Below the pieces are notes generated by a model. It saw only the letters and a list, made by a program, of their open reading frames with translations, made no database searches and was not told the origin of the DNA. From positions 1-64,000 of the forward strand of contig CADCXA010000055.1 in assembly GCA_902806565.1 (NCBI GenBank): a stretch of 64,000 nucleotides of DNA. Direction: 5' to 3'. This document shows, in pieces, positions 23,801-35,814 of the stretch. Every line of letters starts with the position of its first letter. The first letter of the stretch is position 1. The translations under genes and the position numbers were made by a program. This stretch comes from Hypoxylon rubiginosum (Eukaryota > Ascomycota > Sordariomycetes > Xylariales > Hypoxylaceae).

Positions 23801-25482
23801 ACCAAATTCCTCATTACCTCGCACCATACGAGTGCACTCTACTCTACCTCATGGACAAGCTGGGGATGGGTGATGAGTTTAAAGGCACACAGGGCGGCCA
23901 CCTGAGCTTTAGGATTGCAGCACTTGCCTCCTTATGCGGGCATCTGAGGATTTTGAAGGAAGAAACCACTTTGTCAATGCCGCCACGTGAAATTGCCCTG
24001 GCCGGGGGGTCCGAGCAGAGTCTCGATCCTGATCGACTAAACGAATCAAGTCTCCTGGATCCAATATGCATCAAATGTGCTGTCATCGGTGAGACTGTCC
24101 CATGCTTGGAATACCTAATCACGCGAGAGCTTCCCCTTAATTGCCCAGACTCAATTGGGCAGACCCCACTTCACTGGGCAGCAGAGAACGGATCTAGTGA
24201 GATGGTCGAATGCCTTATTCGTAATGGCGCAAACATAGAAATCACCGATACCGATGGCTATACACCCTTGACTTTGGCACTCTCGTCTCCAGATCACGGC
24301 CAATTGAGATACATAGAGCGCGTCTCGCGGTTGCTTGTCAGGGGTTACGGGAGCCAGAAGGTAAACATGAAAGCCACAAATGCGGAGGGCTCTACTCTCC
24401 TACATCTTGTGGCTGCTTTGGACTGGGACGGCCCGCATGAGCAGTCACGGAGCCCTGGAATGAAGAGGAGCAGGTCAGCTGAGTTCCCGGACGAAGTACT
24501 TAAAGAAAGCATCATCGGCTTCTTCATTGATCACGGTGCGGACGTCAATGCTAGGGACAAGAAGGGCCAAACACCGTTGTTAGTGGCCTGCTGCAAAGGC
24601 TTTTCCTACAACACCGCTTGCCTTTTATATAACAAAGCCGATCCCAACTTTTGCGACGGGAATGGTATACCTCCCCTCATAGCGACCATCTCATGCTTCT
24701 CGATCAGCTCGATTCGATATGGCGCCTCCCTTCAGATTCTAAACTTGCTGCTTAAGCATGGTGCCGATCCAAACTGGCAAGACGAGAACAGTAAGAACAC
24801 GGTGCTTCATGCTGCCTGCAGTATTGGGGTCGGTGACCAAGTACGGCAAGTAGCAGCCCTGCTGCGTTACAAGGCCGATGTCCATAGTAAGAATATTGAA
24901 GGAGTGTCACCCATCCAAATGGTTGCTCAGCAGGTTCGCCAGCCAGATAGGGAAAAGGTGATGGAAGAGTTGTTGAAGAACAAGGCAAATCCGAATGGCG
25001 CATCCGAGCTTGGGAGCCCATTTAGGGTTGGCGGCGAGTTGAAGAACCAGGCAAACCCGAATGAGGCATCCAAACTCAGAAGCCTATTTAAAATTAGCGG
25101 CGAGGAGTCAGAATGGTATGGATTTGGATTCAAGAAACCGGGAGCCGAGGCCTTAGCCGGCCGTTGCCTTACGGTCCTACACCGGGTCTGCCTGGACAGA
25201 GACCCATTTCTCATCCGGCAGCTACTACAACACGACGCAGATCCCCTGGCACGCGATAGTATGGGAAATACGCCACTGCATCCCCTCGTGGTAGATCCGA
25301 GGGTCGAATGGGGGGATGAACCATGGATCGAGAAGGCTGTCAGGCTGATGATAGGGGCCGCAGGAGATCTGGCAGAAATGCCGAATTCTGCTGGGCGGAC
25401 ACCCGTAGATTCCGTGCGAGAAAACGGTTGGGATTGGCTAATAGCAGCCATGCCAGAGGTCTTCGGATCACCTTTAACCTAA
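20869..25482 (+). CDS. NLR-like protein: NACHT_N, NACHT NTPase, ankyrin repeats
   Basis: Four exons (20869-21079, 21145-21291, 21374-21609, 21688-25482) encode 1462 residues. Residues 1-85 look disordered. From about residue 90, LWNEAYDKL and VDEYEKIL match the NACHT_N domain of fungal NWD/NLR proteins. The NACHT domain has Walker A ADPGCGKS (Lys about 421) and Walker B ICILDALDEC (first Asp about 517), followed by a helical region with IHQTAKEFLLEAF. Ankyrin repeats begin near residue 1020 (GQTPLHWAAENG) and continue to the end. Fungal proteins of this architecture act in heterokaryon incompatibility and non-self recognition; the N-terminal domain sets the output and the repeats sense a ligand. 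That role is inferred from the family and not shown here. The ankyrin part contains a 22-codon direct duplication. All introns are in phase, and joining them restores the NACHT_N domain. Confidence 0.9.
24973..25104 (+). repeat. 66-bp in-frame tandem duplication in the ankyrin region
   Basis: Two adjacent 66-base units begin TTGAAGAAC at 24973 and 25039. By hand alignment they are 52/66 identical. They encode 22-residue units starting LKNKANPNGAS and LKNQANPNEAS. Nine of the 14 differences are G in unit 1 and A in unit 2. Confidence 0.85.
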
Positions 25483-25935
25483 CAGACAAGAAAGCCCCCT
25501 TTTGATACTGTACCTAAGTGATACGATTTACGCGATACCCTTTGTATTAGATTGGTTCCCAGTATTTAACACTAAGATGTATATATAATATATACTAATA
25601 GTACATATGACACTATATTTATCTCCGGAATATGAACCTAGCAGTCTCGCCTACATCATGGCCGTCTCTTTCATTCTTGCCAAGTTTATATGGTGGAGGT
25701 GGACGGTGTTACTACGGGTATATGCATATGCTTGTACTGAGTATTACTCCTGCATAAAGTGGCTAATGCGTCAGCCACACGGAGCTTTCCAATTATACGG
25801 AACCTGCAACGTCACCGTTTAAACATTTCGTTATTCTCCTAATAGCAGGATCCCCATCCTCCCGAAATACAAAGAAACGATGCGCTTCTGAGCGAAAAGA
25901 GCTTCGGCTCAACCCTTTTTTACAGCAAGACCAAA
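25483..25935. other. Intergenic region, NLR-like gene to sec20
   Basis: It contains the 3' end of the NLR-like transcript and the sec20 promoter. There is a short AT-rich stretch near 25580 and a 71-codon open frame with no resemblance to a known protein. No further feature seen. Confidence 0.5.
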
Positions 25936-27352
25936 ATGTCACCCGAAGCGTTGGAGAAACGGTTTACCGACCTGCAAGACCGGCTCGCAGTCCTGCAGGA
26001 CGCGACGAACCAGCTGAAGGAGCTGATCGGCCGGCTGGCCAACCTCGACTTCCAACCCGGCTCCGTACCGCTGGGCACGGGCGAGGATGACAATGTCGGC
26101 GCGGAACTCGGCGCAGAGATCAACCAGGTGCTGCGGGAGCAGGAGGAGGAGCTCGAGCTGCTGCAGGAGGAAATAATAGACATTCGCCCCGGCAAATCCC
26201 CTGGCGGCGAGTTGCAACACGACAAGGACCGGCTGAAAGATGGTGCGAGCCGGCTCGAGCAGGAACTGCAGAGGTATATTTATATGTGTGTGGTGTATTG
26301 CCAATCTATCTAATGCTAATTTACCCTTTTATAGCTGTCGAAAGGCTTTTAGGAGAGCCCAGATTTCGGCGAAGCGCAACCTGCAGCTGGCGCAGCGACA
26401 AGAGCGAGAGCTCCTCTACGCCTCGTTCTCGACCCCGCGATCCGGCGCGTCGTCCCCCGTAGTGCCCGACGGCGCTTCTTCCACCAGTAGTACCCTTCCT
26501 CCACCGACCCGGCGGAAACCGCGCGGGCGGCCGGAGATGAGCAAGGAGGAGCAGATGCTGGGCGCGAGCAGCGACGTGACGGAGTCGATGCGGCGCACGC
26601 ACGACCTGATGGCGGCGGAGCTGTCCAAGAGCGACTTCGCCCACGGCGCGCTGCGGGAGTCGACGGCGGCGCTGTCGCAGCTGTCGGAGAACTACTCGAG
26701 CCTCGACGCCATGCTGTCGAGCTCCCGCGCCCTCCTCGGCACCCTGCTCAAGAGCCAGAAGACCGACACGTGGTACCTCCAGTCGGCCTTCTACCTGCTC
26801 GTCGCCACCCTCGGCTGGCTCGTCTTCCGGCGCCTGCTGTGGGGCCCCGCGTGGTGGCTCGTCTGGCTCCCCCTCAAGCTCGTCTTCCGCGGCGCCGTCA
26901 GCGTCACGAGCGCCGTGGGGCGGCAGCGCAGCTCGCAGGAAGCGGGGCTCGCGTCGGATGCGGCTACGGTGCAATCTACCATGTCACAGCATCACGTCTA
27001 CATGAACAACGAAGGGGTCCCGACGGCTCAGGTCGGCTACGAGTCGGAGAAGCAGCGGGAGACGGAGTCGGACTATGTCATGGAGGAGGTCGGAAAGATC
27101 ATTAGCAATGAATCGGCAGAAGAAGAACCCCCTGAAGCAACCGGAGCGGCTGAAGGAGAAGAAGAAAAAGAAGTAGACCCGCAAGAAGCCGGTCAAAGAG
27201 AGGAGGAGGGAACGGTTCTGAGGGAGCGCAGTGACGATGAGCCTCCCAACCCAAAGAAAAGGATGATGGAAGATGACGCTGGCAACACCCAGGAACAGCA
27301 GCAAAAGCGGGATAGCGGTAATAGCGATGAAAGACTCAAGGATGAGCTGTAA
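25936..27352 (+). CDS. sec20: ER SNARE protein Sec20
   Basis: Two exons (25936-26273, 26335-27352) encode 451 residues. Sec20 is the Qb-SNARE of the endoplasmic reticulum that, with Ufe1, Use1 and Sec22, receives COPI vesicles returning from the Golgi. The cytosolic N-terminal part is coiled coil (DLQDRLAVLQDATNQLKEL; QEEELELLQEEI). The Sec20/SNARE segment runs at about residues 195-258 (EEQMLGASSDVTESMRRTHDLM). A hydrophobic membrane anchor follows at about 259-300 (WYLQSAFYLLVATLGWLVF). The luminal tail of some 150 residues is acidic and ends in KDEL, an ER retrieval signal; yeast Sec20 ends in HDEL. The intron lies in a Ser codon and has a TAG acceptor. Confidence 0.92.
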
Positions 27353-28494
27353 GATCAGAAAATTGAGACCTTAATTTTTTTCTTCTCCTCTTATTCCCCC
27401 CCCCTGTTGTTGTACGTCTAACTACGGTTTTTTCCTTTATTCGCGGTTGGTCCCTTACTCACCTTAAGTGACTGTATCAATTTTTCTTTTCTGTCTGTTT
27501 CGACAGATATTAAAAGCCCTACCCCGACCCCTTAAACTTCCCGCCCCGAGCCAGGGTCCCCTTTTCTCTTTCTTTCAGCAAACAGCTTCGTGTAAACAGA
27601 ACATCCCTTTGTCCTTGGGAGAGGGGAGGGGGGTAAAGTTGCTCGAGCACCTCCTTTTCTTTCCAAGCATATGGGGAGAGGGGCTACAACAAGTACAATG
27701 AAAAAAAAGGAAATCAATTAAAAAAAGAAAGTGCTCAGTCACTTATTCGGAAACAGATACTTGGAACCATGTAAGTCGTCAAGTCACAAAAGGAGAAGGA
27801 TTTGATTAAACTGCCTATTCAATAGTCTCTTTAAGGGTTACTGGGTCGGGAGACTGAACTGCCTGGGCATCTGACTCGGTCCATCAACCATCAACAATCA
27901 ACCCAAGCTTCTAACAACGACAACAGCAACTTCAAGCGAAGAAGTATGTATTTTCATTCTACTCCTACATAAACTCCTTAATTCCCCGAAACAAAAAAAC
28001 AGGCTGTCTTTTTGGCTTTGCCCATCTTGCCCCAATATCTTAAAATCGCAGACAGAGATTATTGTCATTTGTTGAAGGGATGGGGGTATCAATCATCATC
28101 AGTTTAGCCAGCCCAAGTCCCCAAAAGTCCCCAGTCTTGTCCCGTCTCTTCTTCTTCTTATCCAAGACGGACCGGTCTATGTTTCGATATGAACGATATG
28201 AACGATATTGCTTGACACACAACACACACACACCACATACACAACACCATACACGATAATAAAGTCAATAATCAGTGATGCGCGACAGCAACAAGGGGTC
28301 GTTTGGTAAAAACAGGAAAGAAAAATAAATTAAGTACAAAAGGTATGTGTGTGTGTATGTGCGCGTTCTCCTAACTCCCCCTTCCTCAAAAACAAGTTCT
28401 TCCATCTAGGACAAATCACCAGAAGTTTTTTCGTGTATTTCTTTTCGCGATAGCGTTCATAGATGACTTAGAAGTAGGTTACTTTCTACTCTTT
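27353..28494. other. Convergent intergenic region
   Basis: The 3' UTRs of sec20 and the HMG-box gene are expected here. A CA-rich tract (about 28216-28255) and a GT-rich tract (about 28344-28362) are complementary low-complexity sequences. No gene recognised. Confidence 0.55.
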
Positions 28495-30573
28495 TTAACC
28501 CCCAGGGCTATTCGTCGTGTCGAGAATCTCGTTCATGTCCTCGAACCGGAACTCGCCCTCGCCGCCGACGACTGCGAACTTCTCCCACTCGCCGCCCTCG
28601 AACTTGGGCAGCGGCTCGTCGTCGTGCCACGTCGACTCGTCCACCACGCTCGCCGTCGCCGTCGTGCTGGCATCCTGCCCACCGCTCGCCACCGTCGCGG
28701 AAGTAGAGGTCGCGAACATGCTGCCGGTGTCGAACTGCGAGTGCGGGGGGACGCCGCCCATCGAGGCGTGGCCCGTGTAGTGCGGCATCGTGTCGTTGTG
28801 GTCCATTGACGATAAGATACCGAGAGTGTCGTACTGGCTTGGGTGGTGTCCCGCTCCCTGGTGGCCCATCAGCGACGGGTCTATCGGGTGCGGGTCGCTC
28901 AGGACGCGGGGGTGCGGCATGGCGACCTGCGTCTGCTGCTGCGAGGGCGGCGGCGGCGGGTACGCTGAGCCCATCATGTCGCCGTAGTGGTCGATAGGGG
29001 AGCCGTGGAACGAATTCGCCGGCGAGTTCGCCTTGTTCATGTACACGTTCTCCACGTACGAGGTCATGCCCTGCATGCCCCCGCCGCCGCCGTACGCCAT
29101 GTGTTGCGGGTACGCGGGCGGCGGTCCCCGCGTCATGTAGTCGCTCGACTGCTGGTAGTACTGATTGTGGCCCAGGCCCGCCCCGTAATCGGCCGGCCGA
29201 GGCTTCCCGGGGTTGGAGTACTGGAACGACGACTGGAGCGCCGGGATCCGCTGGGTGTGCATCACCGGCGACGGGTGCTGGTGCGGGTATGTCGGGTATG
29301 TCGGGTATGATTGCATCCTCGACGAGTATTCCGCCCCCGGATCGTACACTACCCGTCTCCCGGCCCTCGACGCGTTACGCGACGGCGGCCCGCTGTTGTC
29401 CTCCCATTCGTAGCCGCCAAGGTCGGACCCGTCGTCGTCGTCAGTCTCGGCCCTGCGCGCGCTGCTGCTGCTCGGCTTCTTGTTCTTAGCCTTGGCGGGT
29501 GCGAACTTGTAGTCGGGAAAGGCACGCTTGTGGTTTTCCCGTTCTATCTTGGCCCACTCGTCAAACTGTTGCTTCAGTTCTTCCGCCTCTATGCCCCAGC
29601 TCGCACCGCATATCTGTGATATGACCTGGTGGTTGTCGTGCTTCTTCCACTCCTTGGTGCGGTTCTGGAAGGCCTTGCGGTACAGCATGAAGGCGTTCAT
29701 GGGTCGCTTGACTTTCAAATCCTTCGAGTCTTGCACCTCGGCTTGCCGCGCCTCGGGCCCCCGTTTCACGTATTCCTCGATGTTGGTGTCAGTCACCGTA
29801 TCGATTTCTCTAACCAGTACGCTCAGCGGCGCTTCTAGCTGCACGGCCGGCGTGTCACCAGCTCCTTTACCCTTCTTCTTCTTTCCCTTCCTGGCGCCCG
29901 CGCCAGCTCCGCCCCTTGGCTTTGGTGATGCTTTTCCAACTCGTGATGTCTGCGGTCCGAGCCCCGGTGTTCCACCGGACGCTCGGTTGCTGTTGATTTC
30001 TCGTCCACTTCGCATTGTCATCCCGTCGACTCTCTGAATCGGTGTTGGAGGTGATGTTGCTGGAGTGCTGTAGGCATTGTGAGGGGTCTTATAAGGACGT
30101 CAGTTCGATTAGGCCAAAAAAGACAATCCCCTGGGGGAGAAAGAAAGTGAAGTTCATAAAGGAAATCAAACTAATTGTTCAATCCATTCATCTAGACATG
30201 CTCTTTATTTCTAAGAATAACGTACCAATGATGGCCCAGTATCGGGCAGCTGAGGATACGGACTATTCTCCATTTGGTAATTTTGTTGTTGTTGCTGCTG
30301 TTGTTGTTGGTATCCGCCGCCGTACGTCGGAGCAGGAGCAGCACCGTAAGGGGGCCCTTGGTCATACACGGGCAGAGGTAAATGTTGGTGTTGCGGTGCC
30401 GGGCTGGAATACCGTGAGTGCGGGTTCGAGCTTATCTGACTATGAACATCGGTAGGAGGCACTGATGCATTGTGCTGGATGAGCTGTTGTATTTGGCTTT
30501 GGAGGACGTCGTCGCTAGTGGCGGAGGGGTTGTTGGTGGAGGATGCTGGGGATGGCGGTCCTGTCTTGTCCAT
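28495..30573 (-). CDS. HMG-box transcription factor (Ste11-like)
   Basis: Two exons on the minus strand (30573-30226, 30087-28495) encode 646 residues. A single HMG box lies at about residues 241-313: VKRPMNAFMLYRK, SQICGASW, then EWAKIERENHKRAFPDYKF, of the fungal MATA_HMG/Ste11 type. Factors of this group (fission yeast Ste11, Neurospora FMF-1, Podospora HMG proteins) control mating and sexual development; orthology to one of them is not proven. The first exon is Pro/Gln/Ser-rich with a run of nine Gln. A Lys/Gly-rich basic patch precedes the box. The C-terminal half is rich in Pro, Tyr, His and Met and ends in an acidic, Phe-containing segment that could activate transcription. The 138-nt intron is one of the longest in the window. 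The start was chosen at the first in-frame ATG giving a protein-like N-terminus; the upstream in-frame sequence is unconvincing. Confidence 0.85.
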
Positions 30574-33500
30574 CTCATCGATTGTTCTCTGGTAGAAACC
30601 GGGGGGCAAGTGGAAATGAAGAGTTACTGTCGGCGCTCCGGCTCTCGAGGTGGCGTGGAGCGTGGAGTGTATTAGTCTCGTAGTAACACAGGTTGGAAAT
30701 ATGCTATTAGCAGCAATGAGGATTATAAAGAAGAGCAAGGATAATCTTGGTAGATATCAAATGGATTTCTTTAGGGAGGACTGATTCCTTTCTCCTTCCT
30801 TATCTTGATTGTAGATTCGGGATGATGGGAGGACGAGAGAGTTATCTTTTGCTCTTGGGAGATGCACTCCTGCTTTTTCGTCGTCCGGACGATAGCCAAT
30901 CTACCACGCCTTTCCAATCAACGATAATCCGAACAGTAGATCGATACAGACGTATCCACGACAGTACTTTCTCTGCTAAAATCCCCAATTATTTCCAATA
31001 TAGAGGGCAAATAACAATCTGCCGACTGTGATTCTGAGTATGACCAAGTAGCCAGGCAGAGCAATGACGCTCAATGCAGGTACACGAAAAGGCGGCCACA
31101 CTGTATGCCTATGTCTCTGTGTGCGTGAGTATGGTTTCTGCTGGCGGCTATGTAGCGCAGGCTGGAGACTCGTCTCTCGCTGATCTATCCAGCCTTGTCT
31201 CTGATGGCTAGGTGGTTTTCTGCCTTCCTGGAGGCCGGCCAAAGTTCCCTTCCGGACGTGCGGTGCGTGTAATACGGCCACGGGATGGGATGAGATTGTA
31301 TCAGAGGAGCCGGGAGAGAGTGGCGACCACGGATGGAAGACAAGAAGGGCAATCCAAGACAGGAATCCAGGTTTCGATGATTCAGAGCTTCTGGAAATTT
31401 ACCGAAGAAAGTGTTGGGCAAGTGTGCAAGGTACCGCCTTTTGAGGTGTTGCCAAAAAGTACGAATGTGCTGGGACTTCTCATCTGGAGTCCTGCGGCCT
31501 GTGAGTGGATAAGTGAGTCTTCAATTTCAGCTGGATTATTCACCTTCCACCCTCTCCAATGACTGGCCAGCAAGCTCTGTAGAATTCTGTGACTGTGGGA
31601 GCAGTACACTTGGTCAGACAGAACAGGCTGAACAGCTTGCTGCCAGCATAACCCGCAGCCCACAGCCGCAGGCATGGAACTATCAGAAACTGGGTTTGTC
31701 TCTGACCGCAACACTGTACAGCAAGGGGGGATGTGCAGCAGCATTCAGTCATGTGAGCAGGGAAAGGAAAAGATAAAAGACGAAGAATTAAAAGCTGAGG
31801 AGCACAAACCTATTGCAAAGAGATGCTTGATGGTATGTAGACAACCTGCACTGCTTCTGTATCTGTCGCTGGTGCTTTACGCAACGTGGGCTCTCCCTTA
31901 TTCTTCTTCTTTGGAGCACCAGTGCGCGCCTAATGTGTGCGTTATGTGTGCTGTGCTTCCTTGCTTGGGCCGATGGTTAGACTGGGGAAGACTGATAACA
32001 GAGCCTGAACCAGGGTCTTGGGACGGAGAGGTATGTAGGATCTTCTCCTGAGGGGTGAAGTAGGTAGGTGATTGATCTATTCACACCCCTTTCTTAGTGG
32101 GTATGGATAATAGGCGTAGGCTCAATGAAATACTGGTGGATGCAGCCTCCCTAGCTTCTAGTTCACACGTGCTTCTTTCTCTTTCTTTGTTCCGGCTTCC
32201 TCGCTAAAGCAGCTTCAGCGGCTCCATGTGCTGTAGCAGCGACTAGAAGCAGTATTGGCGGAGGCCCGCTACTGATGTGATCGAACTAGCAGATCGGTTG
32301 CTGGCTGCTTGGTTGAAAAGATCGATATAGAGCCCATAAGTTAGATAACGATTAGATGGATTCTTAGTTGGTGTTGGCTGGATGTGTGAACATCCTTGAA
32401 CGATCCTAATGGGTTGTATAGTGCGACTAGGAGGCGTATGGGCAGATGGATGTAGGAGTGAAAGGGAGGCAGACAGAGTACGAATTACTACTGTCGAGTG
32501 TGGCCTTTGTCGATCGAACAAGAGTGGCAAAAGCAGACAGTACCAGCAGCGGCGACAAGAAAGAAAAATACTCTCCCAACTCCCCGATGAGAAAGAACTA
32601 TTCTTGGGGCTACAGTTATTTGTATGGTGGCTTTCATAGAATTCGGCCGTTTCCTTTTGGGATGCAGAATGCAGCTGCTGGGTTGCACATTACCGCTTTC
32701 AGAAGGCAAAGGGGAAAATGCGAGGCACTTGACAGGAGAGACTACTCTAGCTCACTTACGGAACTATTCCTAACCGTATTCGGGCGCCAGAGAGGAAGTC
32801 CAGTGGCCATATTTTCTCAACCGAGCACGGAGCATTCCGTCCTGGGAGAAGAGGATAAGCTGCTGATACTGCTTCTGCTGGTACTGGTGCTTGCGCGCTT
32901 AATATGCTTCCTGGACTGGGTATAGTGGTATATGCTCTCTCTCTCTCTCTGTCTGTGTGTCTGTCTCGCTCTTACACCCTTGCGGGAGAGAGAACGGTGA
33001 TGGGAATTCCATTCGGCTCTTGCCCACTAAGGCAAGACATTTACTCCCAGAGAATTGGCAAACCGTCTCCACACCAGGCCGATGGCTGCAGGCTGCATGC
33101 GAGATCGCATTAGAGATGCGTTGCCGGTGACCGGGGAGCTGAATAGGCGTGATCCCCGGGCATTGCCACGCCTACTTCTATATCGGGGGCGAGAAAGCTC
33201 CTCAAATTTCCTATTACGAGGCGTCTTCGCACGGCTTCCCTAGATGTCCGTCGTCATTGGGCGTCGTCTGTGGCGGCCTTTAGGCGGTGGGAGGGCACTG
33301 GAATGCTGGTTCCTAACATGGTCCGAAAACAAGTCTCTCGTACCTCGCTTCTTCAGTGGCGCGGCCCGTGTCACACCTCTAACATTCCAGAGACTTTTCG
33401 CTGAAGAAATCTTCCAAATGCGGACATCTATCTTGGCCTTCCCCTCTTCGTCTTTCTTTTGCGGATCGTACGGGGTCTGCTCCCATGACTAGGTATGCGA

Positions 33501-34760
33501 CGTTGTTACTAGCCACTCAGTCGGCTTGAGTGGTAGAAGCAGCACCCGCAGAGGAGACGCGTCTTCGAGTTCCTAACGTCTTCATACCATTAGGTCAACG
33601 CCTCCTCCAGGGGAGTGTATCCATATCGGTATCAGTTCCGTGTTAGGAGGAGAGCACCCTAGTGGCTGCTGATCAGCCCAGGCTATCAACCTGCAATATA
33701 AATTGTCAACCACGGTGTTACCTAGCTGCCGGTAATGCTATGATTAGATGACCATACCTGGACAGCTGTTTGCAGCTACATCCCTGTAGGAACGACGGGT
33801 GGCCGCATTAGCTGTGCTGGCTGTTTGAACGTCAGCCCTGCAAGTGCCAAAAAGGGGGTTAGCTAACTAGTAAAAGTCAACGTATGCGGATGTTAATAGG
33901 TAGGCATGTAAGTTTCGAAGAGTGAAATAATGGAGCCCCAGCTGCGGGATGAAGCCCAAGAAGGATACCATCGTGTCGTGTTCCTGTTTAGAGGGGTTGG
34001 AAAGCAGTGTATGGACATCATGGTGGTAGAATACCGCTATGCAGCATATTGTATGCGCCTGTGGATATATATTAACTATCACCTTGAAAGACCGGTCTTG
34101 TGCTCGTGTTTTCTTTCGTCTTTTTAGAGCCGAGGCATGTCTTTGAGGCCATCACGTAGGATTAATCGTCCTGGATCTTTTTATCTCCCTTGAAATGTAC
34201 TGTCTTGCTTAGCTTGTCCCCCGGAAATGTGTAGTGTCGTAACAATGACAATGAAATCGGTAAAAGCCAACCTACCTGGGTGTGTCTGCACACCTCTACC
34301 TAATTCCTGAGCTAACTCTTGGGACTGCTGATATTAAGCACTTTCTACTCGCTTCGCATTGCGCTGTTTCGTCCCGCTTGCTTGCTTAGTCGAATAGCAT
34401 AGGCAGCATAAGAGCAAAAGCTGTACGTATGCATCTAATTCGCTTCCGGGTTGCTGATAAGTATCTCCACCCACATCCACCTGCCTGCACGTATCCTGTC
34501 TCAGCGCTATGGCCAACAGTTCGTGCGAACGGTCGGGACTTGTGTGACAACTCAACTTCAACGGTACCGCTCCTCGTCCAATAGTAGCTGTCTGGGGCTG
34601 ATTAGGCTGGCCCTGGATGGATCCATGCTGGCCAACCTATCCCTGACTCCATAATATTGCCTGCTGCGAACTCCTGTGCGTCTATGTAATGCCGTCTGCC
34701 GCCGAGAAAGCGTGGAGTCGGTGTGGGTGCGTTACTAGGGAGGCTTTGAATTAGACCATC

Positions 34761-34777
34761 TACCTACCTGGTAGGTA
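34761..34777. promoter_or_regulatory. Perfect inverted repeat TACCTACC-T-GGTAGGTA
   Basis: Arms of eight bases with a one-base spacer. It is a possible dimeric protein-binding site in the long region upstream of the HMG-box gene. No known factor is assigned. Confidence 0.4.
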
Positions 34778-35223
34778 TTTGATGGGACACTTACAATACA
34801 TATAATAAACACGATGGGTGGATGAGGTACTGCGGATTGGGAATTGCTAGGAGGACTATGGCAGTAATCGCAGGACAAGACTTCTAATAGGTGGTAGGTT
34901 ACCTCGTTACTGATAGCTGAGAACTTAGATATGTCTGTGCTGCCATGTAAGGGGACGAACGTCGAAGTCTGCTATGTACATAGGTTGGCAGGTAATTTAA
35001 GAGATTAATCAACCGGAGCATTAGTCTACGAATTTGTGCCGACTGCAGATTTAGAACAGGGAAAGGGGAAAACAGCCAAAAAAAAAAAAAAAGGGTAGTT
35101 AGCGGTCAAGAAGCCACAGCCGTAAATTATGCATGGCTACTGCCGGTAATACATCTTACCTGCGGTGTGTTGGTCCTGCCTTTAATTTGTGCTCCGTGAT
35201 CTCTCATCCGGGGCTCTTACATT

Positions 35224-35241
35224 ACCTACATACATGTAGGT
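35224..35241. promoter_or_regulatory. Perfect inverted repeat ACCTACAT-AC-ATGTAGGT
   Basis: Arms of eight bases with a two-base spacer, sharing the ACCTAC half-site with the palindrome at 34761. Confidence 0.4.
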
Positions 35242-35814
35242 AGAAAAGGGCCTCACTACATGCCTGGGTATGTATTACATTATATAGCAGACGGGGAAGG
35301 AAACTAATGCTGCTATATGTGAAGTAGGTAGTCACTAGAACACCTCAAAAACCAAAGCATGCGTGTGTATTAGCTCCTTCGCTTCTATCTACACGTGGAA
35401 AGCCTGCTCGTCTGCCACGCCGTAAATGCATCATTTATCATCGTAGTTGTCTCGAGTCACTAATACAAGTAGAATCCCCGATGCTTTTACAGCGGATTTT
35501 GCATGCACCACCTTTGACGAGCAAAGCCGCTTTGCTCGCCCAATGAGAAAAATTCCGACAGCATACTCAAACATATTCAACCGGCACATCCATCCTAAAT
35601 TAAACTGACTGAGTTCAGTTCAACAAGGATATGCGCGGCTAGAATCTTATCCTCTTTCCCCATCCTAGACACCATTGAAGCCATGGCGTCAAATTATAAG
35701 CCTAGAATATGACTAGTCTCTTCCGGCCTCCATGAAAGGTTAGTCGCCTCCTTGGTAGCTCGTAATCCCCTGATCGGTTGCAAGCCTATGTAACCACCGT
35801 TGTGATGACCCCAA

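Larger units (their letters stand above)
30574..35814. other. 5.2-kb intergenic region upstream of the HMG-box gene
   Basis: This is the longest non-coding stretch outside the AT block. It is the upstream region of the HMG-box gene and the downstream region of the PHD gene. Many chance open frames of 60-160 codons occur on both strands, but none has a recognisable domain, a consistent splice structure or protein-like composition. It contains a CT run near 32934, a run of 15 A near 35080 and two perfect ACCTACC-type inverted repeats (34761, 35224). A long regulatory region or an unannotated long non-coding RNA would fit equally. Confidence 0.5.

Noticed and set aside
32446..32925. 159-codon plus-strand frame in the long HMG upstream region
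   Set aside because: Length is notable, but the sequence has no recognisable motif, ends in a chance Leu run encoded by CTG-type repeats and overlaps other equally plausible frames.
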